The notes: generated from the sequence alone by a model not told the origin. Shown: positions 31,583 through 44,802, counted from the stretch's first letter. The stretch is 64,000 bases of DNA from Undaria pinnatifida (GCA_012845835.1 JABAKD010000018.1:1054001-1118000), one strand, 5' to 3'. Translations and numbers: made by a program.

Positions 31583-31936
31583 GTCTACTTAGTCTACATG
31601 CAACATATTCTGTTTTACCAGGTGTTGTATTGTGTTTCGGCGGGAACCACTCGTTACTAGCGGTCGACCGACAAAAGAGCATTCGTGACAAAAATTGCAT
31701 CTACCGCAACTTCGTAGGGCTGTTTATTCCCCACCGCAGGCAAAAGCACACTGTGTGCCAAGCCTTGTGTCTTTTGTGTGTGTGTTCTTGTGTCCGGTAG
31801 ATACGTGTGAAGAGTTCTTGTGTCGTCTTGTCGCGAGGTAGTGGTACTCCACATTGTTTTCACGTCCTCGACGGAATTGAAAAGTACGAGGTATATATAT
31901 ATATGTATATATTTTCCATGTACCGCAAAGGTTCTA
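31583..31936. other. Loop between two facing family A heads
   Basis: 354 bp of sequence unlike the arms lies between a plus head and a minus head. Open frames on both strands lack motifs. A short TA run lies at about 31891-31908. Confidence 0.6.
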
Positions 31937-32115
31937 ATATAATAAAAATTATAATACACATCAGCTGTGAGATCGAATATTCCGTCAAAACTCATTTTTG
32001 CAAGCTGTGTGTGATACTCCGATCGCGCGTATTACGGGTTGTGTGTCCGCATTAAGGACATAGGTCGGCCACTCCCGTTGCAACTACAGTGTAGCTGTCA
32101 GGGTCAACAGGGTGA
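31937..32115 (-). repeat. Family A head, minus orientation, partly decayed
   Basis: It begins ATAATAAAAATTATAATACA and runs through GCTGTGAGATCGAATATTCC to GTAGCTGTCAGGGTCAACAG. It pairs with 31400-31582 to form an inverted repeat. The G-tract arm beyond it is missing. Confidence 0.8.
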
Positions 32116-32579
32116 TGTAATATATACGACCACCGTGATGCACGGTGCGGCACCCGATTTAGGAGCTCTTGGAACGTACCAGAGTGTCACCCATCTTACG
32201 CGCTCGCAAAAAAACTTGGTATCACGTTGTCTTGGTTTTGGTACCACAGCTAGTAGGGTGACTATCTCATAGACCCTAGCATAGGCGACGAAAGGGATTA
32301 AACGCCAACTTGTCTGGTAGTAGTTTCTTGTTGTGGAAGCTCGGCTAGTGGGCACCTTACAGCACATGATGTAAGGATGGCGCTCCCCGTACTTCCTAGA
32401 AAAAGAGCCTTGCGATTTTCTGGGGACCGTGTTTGTTGCTATACGCTCGTGCCCCCCGAACAGAGCGTGGTAAGGTACGATCGGAGGGTGTTCGTCGATT
32501 ACGGGGTGTTAGAGGTTGTTTTAGTATTATTGCGGTTGCTGTTTGTTGTTTACTGGAAACCGATATTTCTACCCATTTA
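32116..32579. other. No recognisable feature
   Basis: Short open frames only; no repeat or exon could be supported. Confidence 0.4.
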
Positions 32580-33385
32580 GGCCATTTCTTATGCAGTCAA
32601 ATCCCGCCAGTCGAAAACGGCCCTTTTCGACTGGTCGTTTTTTCGACGGGATTCTTGGGGTCCTTTTTCTTATCGTAAATCGAGAGTCAATTATTGTATA
32701 TTTTCTGCGCTCCTCCGGGAGGCGGTTATGGTGAAGGAGTACTGCTGTATGTCACTAGAAAATCGATTGGCAGCTCTGTGCTTAGCGCGTTCTTGGGGAG
32801 CAACACGTGCTTCACGCGCGACGAACCTTCGTCCAAGCGCGTTGGAAGTGTTCGACTTGGCCGAAAGCCGCCAACGCTACATTTGTGGCGTTGCACTCAG
32901 CCAATAGCCGCCAAAGCTACAGCAGGCGTGGCCGTTGTTAGCGAAATTGCATCGGTAACGCGCGCTACTGCTGTCGTGTGATACACGCTGCTGGCGAGGG
33001 GATCTAAGAGTGCACCACGCTGACGTTCGACGAGGAAAAACTGTAGTGGTAGCCAAGCCAGCGTCGGCGCTGTTGTATGATACTGGTTTGTGGTCCCTGG
33101 TATGGGTTTGTGGGCGTGTGGGTGTGTGTTTTGTGGGATGAGCGATGGGACGGGTAAAAAAAACAGGTGAACAACTTTTTCGACTAGTTTTTCGACTGAC
33201 AGATCCAGTCGAAAAACTCGAGTTTTTCGACTAATTTTTTTGACTGGAACCCCCAGTCGGAAAACTCATTCGAAAGCAATTGAGTCGGAAAAGACCTTTT
33301 CCGACTGTGTTAGAAAGCTCGATTTGGCTTCAGTCGACACCGGCCGTTTTCGACTGACAAATCCGACTGCGTATAAGAAATGGCC
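32580..33385. mobile_element. TIR element family H copy 1 (TCGAAAA-rich ends)
   Basis: An 806-bp element starts GGCCATTTCTTATGCAGTC and ends GACTGCGTATAAGAAATGGCC. The outer terminal repeats continue inwards with CAGTCGAAAACGGCC on both sides. The right 220 bp is packed with copies of AGTCGAAAA and its complement. TTA precedes and GTA follows, a possible 3-bp duplication with one change. The interior resembles 40116-40909 throughout, with no open transposase frame. The 3-bp TNA target and GGCCATT-type end are reminiscent of PIF/Harbinger-type non-autonomous elements, but this is inference. Confidence 0.82.
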
Positions 33386-36300
33386 GTACATTCAGAAAAC
33401 ACTAATATGCAAGCATATATCAATAATACCAGTCGTCGGGGGTACGGACGTTTGGTTAGTGCCAAGAACGAGCTTTAATCGATGTTAGTGCACCCCACGA
33501 AGCGGTGATTCGATACCTATCTTTTTACATGTGCGTTGCATTCACATTATTATACATTATTCCCCGCATTCTACACGCTGCACAACCCATTACAGTCCGT
33601 TCCCATTCATATGCTGCGGTCGAGGCTAGGGCTGGGGCTCGGTGGCCAACACCTTCAAGAGAAAGGTACCAATCGCAAACACAGCAGTAAAGAAAGTTGG
33701 CCAAGCGGCCCTGATAGGGACAGCTTAGGCTATACCCACAATGGGACCCGAAGGGTGCGCCAGCTAGGGTTGGGCTGCGAAAGAAACTGAGTTAAATCGA
33801 CACACGACGCGTATGAAAATACGTGCAAGTCTGGTGAGCTAAAGCTTTATTCTCCCCAGGAAAAAAAAAAAAAAAAAAAAAGCGAACAGCGAATGCGTTA
33901 TCCAGGTACTCCGGTCACCGCTTCTTGGTGGCCCATGTAGCTCTATACTTTTCCGGGTAATAAATACAGTTTCTCACGAACAGCTTATGGAGTGTCCCGA
34001 AAAAACGAGCGTGTTTTTTTTTCCATCAGAGCGGCCACATGTTACCACCACTTACTCTTCTCTGTTTTCCCTTTGTCCGGAATCGCTGCTAAAGTATATT
34101 CACACAAAACCACAAGTGATCCCCTTTGTGTCTTGTTTCTTATTGTTGGTGTAGTGATACCAGTGCCGCCTGTGAAGGTGCTATTTGCAATCTCCGTCCT
34201 ATTCCACCCTTTCTTCCTCTGCCTGATGCTTTGGAATGCATGGGTATCGTTTCGTACGTCTGTTCTATTATGTGTCTCGAAAAGACCAGCCTCAATTTTT
34301 TATAGTTATGTTATCACAATACTGGTATAGTAGAGTTCTTTTGTTGCCGAATGAGGCCCCCACTGCTGTCAAATATTTATGTAGCGTGCCTTCCATGGTG
34401 GCCCGGTTCTGATGGTTCGTCTTTATGTTTTTCTATGTCTTTATTTATTTGTCGGCTCTTGGTATAGTCTATGGGTGCGCTGCTCAAGGCGTCGGAGTCC
34501 ACGAGTGCAGAACACCTCACGGGGAATGTGAATAACAATTTCTGTGTTTTTCGTCTTTGAAAAGGTGCGTTCTACAATCCTTCACGGCAGACACATCCCG
34601 GGATTCGATCTCAAGGGAAAATATGCAGATTGGCATATTTGAACAATGGCCTGCTTTGGATGTACCTTGCGCCTCGGTAAGGCATGCTGCGAGGCATGCC
34701 CAAGCAGGTTGTAACGAATGGGGGGTGGTCTTTCTGGCGGATGTACTCCCGGGCTCACCCTCAAGGAGTGACACCTTCTTGCTGCTGCGTGTGGCCGCGA
34801 GGCTTAGTCGTGGCGGTAGAGTTGGGCCGTACGTGGTGCGTTGGGCATGGTCACCTACGATTCGCGCGTCGTTTTTGGCAGCAGCGACGAAGCAATGCTT
34901 AATCGAGATGCTTGCGCGCAGAGGCAGGCGCCACCACGAGCCACATTACGGCGCAGCCTGGTTTTGAGTGGAGGGAACTGCGCCGACAGGAGGCTGGATT
35001 TGACGAAGAAGGAAGAGGGCGACTGAGCCTCGACGGGAATGAAAGAGAGACGGATTGCACTCTCCCTGAACGAGAACCTTTGTTTTTCAGACCAGCACCG
35101 CAAGCTACGAGGAGCATTTTGTTTTATGGGACGGGGTAAAAGGGGAACCGACTGGAATTGAGTGTCAACGAGAGCACGTGCGAAAGAGGGGGTCGAGTGA
35201 GTTAAGGATATGAGACGGGCATTGAGAACCACAGCATTAGGATGGCACACAGAGATCCACGAACCGCACGTATACCATCATGACGAGAGCAGCGATTTGT
35301 ATTTTTTTATATTTTCTTATACGAGGCAGTAGTATAACATGTTACTTACGTCACTGATTCTTGTAGAGTAGGTAGAGTTGTATAACCTTAATGGGGAACG
35401 ACCCCCCGCAATTTTCCACTTTCAGGCGCGGGAGTCGTAGCTGCGCTGCAACCTGTTAGATAACCGGGGAAGACGTTGCGGTTATTGATAGTTGTAAGGT
35501 TTTTTGGTTCGATTTCTCTTTTTTCACTGCATGCCCGCAGATCGTCACTCTGACAGCTTTCTAAAGAGCAGGCCCCTGTGTCTGTGCTCGCGATTTCCGT
35601 GCGGTTTGTACGGTGCAGACAGCCCAGCCGCTGTATGTAGTCTGTAGCCGTGAGTTGTTTATTTGTGGGAACGGGGATACTATGCCATTGTTGAGAAAGT
35701 TCACCCGGCCATGTGAGTCCAGTTTGCTCATTGGATCACTGCCCTTGTGCGTGTCCTTCGTATCGTGCGTATTTAGGCGGGAAAGCGTAGTATTTCCTGG
35801 ACAAATTTCGACTTTATTTGGTTTTTCGGATCCTTCTAGTGCTCCAGCACCATTGTGTGACCGCGGACTCTTAACGTTTGACAATAGTTCATGTGAGACA
35901 ACAACAACAATCTTGCCTCTCTTGATACGGGTGAGTTCCGTCATATTACGCCCGTCTTTCGAGGCGGCCATTTACCGGAGTTCGACAGACCAATCGTACC
36001 AGATAGGTAGAGTATAGTTCACACGTTACGTAGGTTTTTTGGCTGTTTTAGGTCGTTTGTGTTTTATTTAATCAAATAGTGCGAGGGCGTCGGCCCAATC
36101 AAAATGTACTGTCTGAAGCCGCTAGAGGCTCCAACCCGATCACGGCGTTCAATAGCGTTTAGAAGGAACTGACAATAAAAGAGTAAAAGCACCTCAAAAA
36201 TTATAATAAATTTCATACTTACTCTTGTACGAATTGTGGTGGATGAGAACATCGCTAAGGCTACCGCGTATTTCCACCCATCTACATCCAACGAAACCAG

Positions 36301-36714
36301 TGTGCGTGATGATGCGTCATATAGACGAGCTTTGCCGTTACAGACTGCGAGACGGAAATACACGTTGCACATACACCAAGGTGATTAAATCACGCAATAA
36401 TAGCAACACCGATAAGCACGCGGACATCGAGTAGATGTCCCGTATTCAGCGGGAGGGAGCGGTGAGGTATTAGGTTTGTGGCGTAATATCCAAAATCAAT
36501 GGGGCGCGGTTGTAGTTCTTACTGATTTTGTCTGCGTTCTGTGTTTTTTTTTGGCATCGCCTGGACTTTCTGCTGCATGTGGAGTACGACAAGCCGTAAG
36601 ATTCGTTTAACGAATCGGATTACAGCTGCACGTTCCTGGCTGAAATTTTCTGCTCGGTTGAGCTACCAAACAATAGTAGAACTATCGATTAGTACAATAT
36701 TTTTATAACATTTT
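33386..36714. other. No firm gene
   Basis: A fragment related to the tandem 637-bp units lies at 33790-33860 (AAATCGACACACGACGCGTA and AAAATACGTG), ending in a poly-A run at 33860-33880. Open frames of up to 136 codons occur on both strands at 34557-34967 and 35561-36017 without motifs. Nothing else is recognised. Confidence 0.4.
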
Positions 36715-36850
36715 TTTATTAGGACTGAGGCATGGAAGCGTTGGTCGAATTTTGGGGGGGCGAATGTGTTCGAGTCAGGTTGAGATACTGAGCTCTTCAC
36801 CATATGAGCTCCAACTTGTCCGTCGCAGCCGTACCGTGGGATGACCAGTA
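36715..36850. mobile_element. MITE-like element, family E, truncated
   Basis: AGGACTGAGGCATGGAAGCG, GTTGGTCGAATTTT, GTTGAGATACTGAGCTC and the terminal CCGTACCGTGGGATGACC match the right half of the E copy at 6490-6621. The left half is absent. Confidence 0.55.
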
Positions 36851-37672
36851 ACGCCCCCCCTGTCGACTAGTCGGCGCTGGCATTTCAAATCCCCCTAAAA
36901 TTGACTATATTTTATTCTTCACCCGTGGACAAAATATGGCCGTGGAGTTCGGCTGGGTTACAGGGTATGCTATGTGCTGCATGGCCGTTAAATTCGGCTG
37001 GGTTACAGGGTATTCTATGTGCTGCATGCCGAGGGCGTGCAAGCAGAAAAAGCCACCCGAACACATGAACGCGCAACAACCGACACGACCCATAAATGGT
37101 ACCTCGCAAGCCGTTTGGTGTGCCATCTGGCCAATGTATATTGCGTTTGTTACTGCGTAACTGAACAGCCTTGGTACGCTGCCGCGCTGTATTTGCGATG
37201 TGTACGACGTATCTCTGACTTTCATTTTGTATTCCGAGATCTCGCATCCCTTACGACTAAATACTGGCCCGGAATTCGATTGTGCTGTATGTAGGTGGGC
37301 AGGAAAAAAACTATCGGTTTGACGAACACACGCACAAACACGATGGGCTGTCGCCTAGCATAGTCAGTGTTTGCTCTAGCAACCCATGCCTTGGTTTCAA
37401 CTTGGGCCGTTGCATTCAAGGCACGACGAAACATATACCGGCACGAGAAGATAGGGCCGATGACGTCGAAACGTTTGTAGTGTATTGTAGAGATGACGAA
37501 TTCAAACTGCCTGAAACGATAAAAGAACCTTGAACGTAAGTGATCTATACTACTGTTTGCAGCGATCAATTCAAAATTATTCAGACTTGGTTAATACATT
37601 TTGACATTTTATGGGAGTTTTACAGCAACCAACCGTGTATTGTTCAGTTGCCTGAAATGCCCTTCGCCATTT
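36851..37672. other. No gene; short local tandem repeat
   Basis: At 36935-37025 a unit of about 45 bp with TTCGGCTGGGTTACAGGGTA and CTATGTGCTGCATG is present twice in tandem. The rest has open frames on both strands without motifs. Confidence 0.5.
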
Positions 37673-37981
37673 AACAGAGTGTGCGAAACCCCTTGGCCAG
37701 CCCTGTGAGAGGAGCTCGTCAGAACGGTCATGCTCCATCTCATGCCTTCGGGTGGGCGCAAAAAGCGATATACGCTGGCTCTATGGTGATTTCTCTAGAT
37801 GCTGGCTACCGAGGCGATGCCGAGGACTTCCAGCCTGAGCGACAGCTCATTCGAAGGCTGCTGTACAGCCCCACAGGACTGTCATTTTTTTTTTTTTGAG
37901 TTGTACATAATTGGTTTGCTTTCTAAAAAAACCGTCCGTTCTCATTTTAGGCTCCGTTCCCATTTTTTGGAAAACTCTGTT
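37673..37981. mobile_element. TIR element family G, internally deleted copy
   Basis: A 309-bp copy of 12973-13367. It starts AACAGAGTGTGCGAAACCCC, so about 88 bp next to the left end has been lost, and it ends with GGCTCCGTTCCCATTTT and AAAACTCTGTT. The interior, including the T13 tract, is about 93 percent like the first copy by eye. The frame of about 70 codons is still open, but the differences I see are mostly amino-acid changing. Confidence 0.8.
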
Positions 37982-40115
37982 ATTTGTTGGCGTACGAAAG
38001 ATAGAGTTTAATACACCGCTCCAGGATTGATGCTCTGGACAGGAAAGGTCGTTCAAGCATTCTGCAGCCCCATTCCCACTTACTAACACCACCTCTTGTC
38101 CTATCCAAAAAGGTTTGTTTACGCACAGAAGTGTTCTTCCCACAATGGGTTGCAGAGCTGAAACGGTCGGCACCACCCAGGAAGATGCAGTGTCACGCAG
38201 TACGCACCACAAATTTGAAAGCCTATGTACGGACCCCAGCGGAGCACTGGCGGTTTGTGGGCTGAAAAAGCAGAAGCACAACCGCGGACTGTCTAATAGC
38301 ATGTTTAGGGTGTCCCCGATCCACTGGGGGTGGTGAGATAGATGTAAAGATACACGGCGTGATTTTCGTTTTGCTTGAAACGCCCTTCAGGCGTGTTTTC
38401 TTTGCCCGTGGAGGGATAGACAAAGCAGGCACGAAAGCGGCCCTCGAGGCACGCTTTTTCAGATAAGTGGTTCGTTTATTATTTGAGGCATGCGAGCGTA
38501 GTTCCAGGACCCTTGGCGCACTCTGCGGGAATAGCTTATCAGTAAACTGAGCACGTAGTTGCGGACACCGCTGTTTGCGAGCGTGCACGTGACGAGTGAG
38601 GTGCCGGCATGATCTTTTCAAGGTTGTTCGGGCAGCCGAGTTTCTACCGGAATCTAGAACACACTTAATAAACTGCGTCAATACATCAATTTTGTTAATA
38701 TTTATTTTTTATTTGATTGACAAATTTTTCCAAGTGTGTTATAGATGTCGGTAGAAACTCTGCTGCACGAACAACCTTGATGGCAACTTGTGTAATAAAT
38801 TTAATACTTTATCTTCATCTCAGTTAGTATCATCGCACTAATCTCGCGCTCCATCCCAGTAGTAACTCAGATCCGGGGTCGCATTGCCGGCCGTCCGCCC
38901 CCCTCCCCACCATGCTTCGCGCCTTCCATTGTTATTGTCAATGAAATCAACATTTTCCTTCTCCGTCGACTCGCGTCGAATTGTGCGCACCAATGCTGCC
39001 AGGCGTTATCATCATAGCTATCTCAGCAGTTGACCCCTTTTTTGCAGTTTCAAAAACAATGTGAAATCTCACGACGGTGGGGGTCGAACTCAATGTGCAA
39101 ACGCCAGTGGTATATATCGATAACCACTAGACACATCGACCCCACCAAGGCAAAATGCATATATGTAATCAAACGTGCCCACTACGTTTGTTTGAAGAAG
39201 CAATCAAAGTTAAACGCGGAGTCTTCGCGATGTTTTCTGCCTTTGGCATTTCAAAGTAATCTGGGATTGTTCGGCAAACGGTCTTCTCCTGTTCAATCCG
39301 GTTCACAGCAGCAGTAGCCTTGTGAACATTGGCCACACAACAGACACGAAGGTTTTGAAAATATCCCTCCATCATCCGCCGCACATGCTTTGACACACCG
39401 CTGTCTAAAATTGAGCTTCGGAAAACCCGAGAGGTTTGTATGGCTGGCGTGTGGAGCTAGTAGTTCGAGAGAAGGGTTTTCTGCAATTACCCAAACATTT
39501 AGCTGTTTTCCAGGTGAATCTGTCTGAGTTATCAAGCTGTACGAAAACTGTCGTTCCCTACAAAGCGCCAAACCAACAAAGACATACACATCGACGCCAT
39601 AGGCCGAAGAAGTCACGGCGTCCTTGTATTCATTTTTTTGCTTATCCCTTCTGCTATCTGGCCCGATTTGATCAGCCAAATCGACCTCAGATCAAAGGAT
39701 GGAGCGTTGGACGCACTTTCGTAGCGAGGACGATGTAGTAGTGTCGATGCGGTGCTTTGGCCGTCATCGACGCGGCCCTTTGTGCTGATGCACCACCTGT
39801 ACAAAAATCTCGTCATAAACCTGTTGACATGTGTATATTTAGTTCCTCCGGTAGTACAACCAACCATCGTGCCAGTGTTGGGTCGTTTAGAAGCGTGCTT
39901 TCAAAGAGGTAAAACTATATGTAATGCTGTTTGAAGAGGTAGAGCGATCTCTGTCCCGAATCGAGTGAAATTCTTCGTGATTGGGTCTAAACCGTCTTTC
40001 TTTTTTCCAACGTACGACAATAAACTATATTTTTGATCACGTTTCACATTTTTTCTTCTTCTCGGAGCTGCTGTGTTTTCAAAAATTATGTATGCACACT
40101 TTCATACGTATCTCA
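37982..40115. other. No firm gene; one tRNA-like hairpin
   Basis: Open frames at 37847-38302 (-) and 39436-39738 (+) have no domain signature. At 39076-39146 a 12-bp stem closes a loop that holds tRNA box A-like and box B-like strings (see findings). Nothing else is recognised. Confidence 0.4.
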
Positions 40116-40909
40116 GGCCATTTCTTGAGCAGTCGGATTCCTCCAGTCGAAAACGGCCCTTTTCGACTGGATTTTTTTCCACTGGATTCTTCTGGTCCTT
40201 CTTCTTACCGTCCGTCGAGTCGATTTTATAGTTTTTGTATTCTTCCTAGAGGCGGTTGGTGTGAGGGAGTACTGCTGTACATAAGTCGAAACCGGTTGGC
40301 AGCTCTGTGCTTCGCGCTTTGTCTGCGAGCAACGGCTCGGCGAACCCTCGTCCCAGCGAGTTGGTGGCTTAGCCAAAGGCCGTCAAAGCTATGTTCGTGG
40401 AGTTGCACTCAGCCGAAACCCGCCAAAGCTACAGCAGCCGCAGCCGCTGTTGGCAGCATGGGATCGGGACCGCGCGCTGCTGTCGTCGTGTGATACACGC
40501 TGCTGGCGAGCAAAACTAGAAATGCGTCACGCGGACTTGCTGCGAGAAGCAACAGCTGGAATAGCCAAGCGAGCGTCAGCGCCTTGTATGATGCTGCAGT
40601 GTGGTACTTAGTATAGATGTGTGGCTGTGTGGCCGTGTGGGTGTGTGTTTGGTGGTGGGATGAGCGATGCAATCGGTTTGAAAAATACGTGTAAAACTTT
40701 TTCGATTTAGTTTTTCGACTGGAGGATCAAGTCGAAAAAGTCGAGTTTTTTTGGACTTTTTCGACTTGATCCTCCAGTCGGAATTCTCAGTCGAAAAAAA
40801 TTGAGTCGATGGAAAAAGCCATTTTTCGACTGAGTAAGAAAGCCCGACTTGGACTTCAGTCGAAAAAGGACGTTTTCGACTGACAAATCCGACTGCATAA
40901 GAAATGGCC
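40116..40909. mobile_element. TIR element family H copy 2
   Basis: A 794-bp element in the same orientation as 32580-33385, starting GGCCATTTCTTGAGCAGTCG and ending CGACTGCATAAGAAATGGCC. It is flanked on both sides by TCA (40113-40115 and 40910-40912), a clean 3-bp target duplication. Near its right end GGAGGATCAAGTCGAAAAAG and its complement form an almost perfect 22-bp hairpin with a short loop (40722-40778). No coding capacity. Confidence 0.88.
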
Positions 40910-41904
40910 TCATTCTCGCATTCGTGTGCAAGGTTGACAATTTGTGCGGTCTGACAAATGAAAAGGGTGGAAAGGTGACCGCTTCACGACGGCAAAATAT
41001 TTATACACCCTTAGCGACCCTTATCGGTGTACATAATGAGCCATGCATCCCCTACCCATAGTACTGACATTATCACGTACACACCCCCTATGATATTCGG
41101 GCTAGGTTAGGGCTTAGCCTTCTGGTCGGGTTGGGGCTTCTGGTACCAGACATGTCGGTACGCTACTTCTCCAACACTGCTGCAGCATGCTGTATTTAAC
41201 ATAAAATAGCGCTAGAGCCCCGGGTTTTGACTTGTAGTTATTGGTATGTTTTAGGGAGATAGACTAGGAAAGATCAAGCGCCTTGTTTTGTTTGGGGGGA
41301 TGGGTGCCACGGTCAAGCACTGTGACTGCTTTGCGCTGCTGCTTTGCTCAAACAGCAGCTAGGGTTAGGCCCCAACCCCGAAACCACGACACATACGCAC
41401 GACCTATGCAGCATATGATCCGCACGCTCTGAATTATGCACACTGGGGCTTGCATGCTGCCAGAGTAAACGCCAGGAACTTGGCAACCCTATTTAGTGTA
41501 CTACAACAGCAGTAGCTGTAGTAGTGTACCGACATGCCCGATACCAGAGGTCCCAACCCGACCAGAAGCCTAATCCACAACTAACCGTGCTTAGTCCCAA
41601 TATCACAAGGGTTGCTTTCAACGTGTGTGTACATATTCAATTAACTACTTCGGGTAGGGGTGCATGGGTTATTTACACCGCTAAGGTTGTAAATATTTGT
41701 TTCGCCATTATGGGGTCACCTTCCACCCTTTTCCTTTGGCGGACCGCACAACATGTAAACCTTGAACACGAGTGCAAGTGTAAGATAGGTAGGTGTGCAT
41801 ACCTTGTATGCGCACCTAGGTGTGAATGCAATTATTTCGCTCCACATGCGAGGGGAACGTCATAAAAAATAGAAGAAACGGTGCATATTTATCGGACATA
41901 GATA
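40910..41904. other. No recognisable feature
   Basis: Low-motif sequence with a few GGTTAGGG-type words. One 113-codon frame at 41524-41865 has no domain or splice evidence. Confidence 0.4.
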
Positions 41905-42280
41905 TTGAGTTTCCCCCTCTCTACTACGCCGCCGCCCCTAGCCCCCGGCCCCCACGTCGTAAAACATATTCGCCCTCCCCTCACCGGTTGTACCACTGAC
42001 AGGATACCGTTGATAAAATTGCCGCCTTTCTTTTAACGGCTATCAGTTTGTGTACCCCTAAAACACGGGTTTTATACTATCCGGGCACAGATTGACCAAC
42101 ATCGCCCTGTTGACCCTGTTAAAGCTACATTGTAGTTTCAAAGGGAGTCGCCGACCTATATATTTAATGAGGACGCACAACCAGTAATGCGCGCGATCGG
42201 AGCATCACACACAGCTTGCAAAGATAACCTTCGTCGAAATTATCGATATCAGAGCCGGAGTGTCGTACGAGTAATATTTT
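41905..42280 (+). repeat. Family A arm, old plus-oriented copy
   Basis: It keeps the C-rich lead, TGATAAAATTG, the module with CCCTAAAACACGGGTTTTAT, and a head with GTCGCCGACCTATAT and GCGCGCGATCGGAGCATCAC. The terminal part is degraded (GCCGGAGTGTCGTACG). Confidence 0.7.
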
Positions 42281-44802
42281 AATAGGTTATACCGTGCATT
42301 GTTACCGCTGAACGGGCGAACAATACATACATCAGTAAGGGAAATCCGGGCGTGAGGTCGTGCATGTTGCCCTCACGGATTGCGTTACCATGGGTAGGTC
42401 CGTACAGTAAAACCTTTCAACCTGTTCACGTGGGGAGTATACCCCGTCGCTCATTATTATCAAGAATAGAACGTCCGCCATTTTTTGTCACCACCTTGTC
42501 TCATTTCCGTCTCGTTGTGGCATTGGTTTACCCCGGGCCGGTTCTAGAAGAATACCGACGGACGACTGGCATGGCTCGGGACTGCTGCTTCTTGTTTTGT
42601 AGTTTCCATGAGAGGCCAGAGCAAGGATGCGCGATACTGTAGTGTGTGTCAATGCCCCAATATCTTATATGTAGTTTTAGCGCCCCTGAAACACGTTACT
42701 CTGCGTATGTGTTTCTTGTGGAGCTAGTGTAGAGACGAACGCGAGTGTAGGGAAGTCGCTTTTTTAAGGGTGTCCCTTTCAGCGTCTAAAGGTCAATCGC
42801 CCGAGAGAGTTTCTACTGGGAAATCTTTCGTTCTATATTTTATTTCAAATATTGCTCTAAACACGCGCCATAAAGCGTCAAGTCCGTTGCACCAACAAAC
42901 CAAGATAATGTCGCGAATTGGGGGAACGTAAAAAAAATGAAAATGGCGATATCCCCTTTATGAAGAGCTAGTCAAGATGAACCCTGGTGGGCCACGGATA
43001 AGAAGCAGTTTGCTTTTCTTACCTGGCCTGTGCATGCAAATAATTTTGAGTGTTGCATGTCATTGTAGCTCTGCCAGATGATAGATATACGGATGGGTAT
43101 ACCTAGTCATGCAATCCGTACTCAGTTGGGCTGGGGCAGTAACTTCAAATATCATGAGTGGGTCTTTTAGTCATTTTGACGACACTCTTGTTCATCTCGG
43201 CCACCACGGTTGCTGTGCTCTCGTTTTCGTGATATTTCCATTCTTAGACAAGTTCCAGACGTAGACTAAACCATGGTATCAACCCAATTCCAAGGTGTTG
43301 GCAGCAACCCCGACTCAGAGACGGACAGGCAACACGATCGATCGCCCTTCGCGCGTGTGGTTTCCGGTCGCTGATTTCAATATCTAAGCGTGACAGCCCT
43401 GCCACTGGCGACACGTTTGGTCTTGAAGTCGTCGACAGAGCGCAGAAGAAAAAAAAACGCAGTGATGTGTATCACTGAAGGAGGCCGCCGCGGTGGCCTA
43501 CGGCAGACACCGCGGATAAAACAGAATAATGTAGAACCGACATGGTCTATGTGGCCCTAAATATTTAATATATTTTCGAAACGATATACAGTTCGAAATA
43601 TTTGAAGCACTTTGTAAAACGAATTAATAGGGCAAACTATGGTATCGAAACCCTAAGAAACGCGACGTGTACAGGTTCCTGTCCCGACCTTTGGTGCGTC
43701 GCCGGAGAAGCGAAAGTCCTCTCTCTATTATCCAGATATTCCTCATATGGCGCTATTGAAACATAACATTTTTGAGTAAAAGTATCATGGAAACCTAGCA
43801 GGCGTTACTGATCATTGTATATCTTCTTCTTTTTTTTTTCAGCGGGCGGCATGCCAATTACAACAGGTATACCGCAGTGGCGGTGCGTTCACAACCGCAG
43901 CATTGTCGAAAAATACCACGTCGATTAAACTTAATTAGGCTTCTTTCTTGAAATGTACACCAGTCTGCTAGTGTATTCGTGACCCGACGAGCCCTACCAT
44001 GATATATGAATGCCCTCTCTCTGAATGAAATATTTCACTATTTCATGAATGATGGCGCTCCGGTGACACCAAATTGTCTGGATGTCTAGATATATGTTTT
44101 ATAGACTCGTTTTCGGTGTATTCCTAGGCCTTCTGGTCGGTCACCGGTGGCTTTTTTGACTTGACTAAATGTCGGTGTTCGGGTGCCAAAAAAAAAGTTT
44201 GTGCGTGAAATATAGATGTGTTAAAGTGTTGTGCGTCATTACCTAGTTTGAGTTTTTCCCCCGTACCCTGTGTCACTGACGAGACGCTTCCTACAGATTG
44301 TTCAAGCCCTACCTTTCTTTTTACTGGTCGCAATCGCTTCACAGTTAGCCCCCGAAGAACATTTTTAACTTTGGCGGTTTTGAAGTTTGAGACCTACCGT
44401 ATCGCCTGGAATATTCGATGCTCCCGGCAACACCGACGTTATCGTTCAACTGTCCTGTCGCAAACGAGAGACCTCCGCGAACAAAAAAAATATACGCGAT
44501 GATCTATTTTTCATGGCATTCTTCGTCGTGTCGAGCAGCCAATGAAACCTTCGAATACAGAAAATATTTAGTTTGACGGCGCCGCGGGTGGGGCCCTATG
44601 CGCAAAATGAGTGGTTATAAAAAAATAAAAATGTCGTCGGGTTTGCGACGAGAAGTCAGTATTGACACTACCTGTTTCAAAGAATTTCCACTGCTGCTTG
44701 ACTCTGCTTTTCAGAAGAAGCTATAGATTAGTGTTTGTCGAAAACCATGAAGTCGTCTGCATATAATGCGGTTGTTTTTGTGCTATCGCCTTTTCGTTTC
44801 AG
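42281..44802. other. No recognisable gene
   Basis: Two and a half kilobases without a supported feature. Open frames at 42352-42642 and 44218-44502 lack motifs. Confidence 0.4.

Noticed and set aside
35561-36017. Open frames of 134-136 codons on both strands
   Set aside because: No domain, no splice evidence, and mirror-image openness suggests chance.
37847-38302. 151-codon minus-strand frame next to the second family G element
   Set aside because: Part lies in the repeat and the rest has no known motif.
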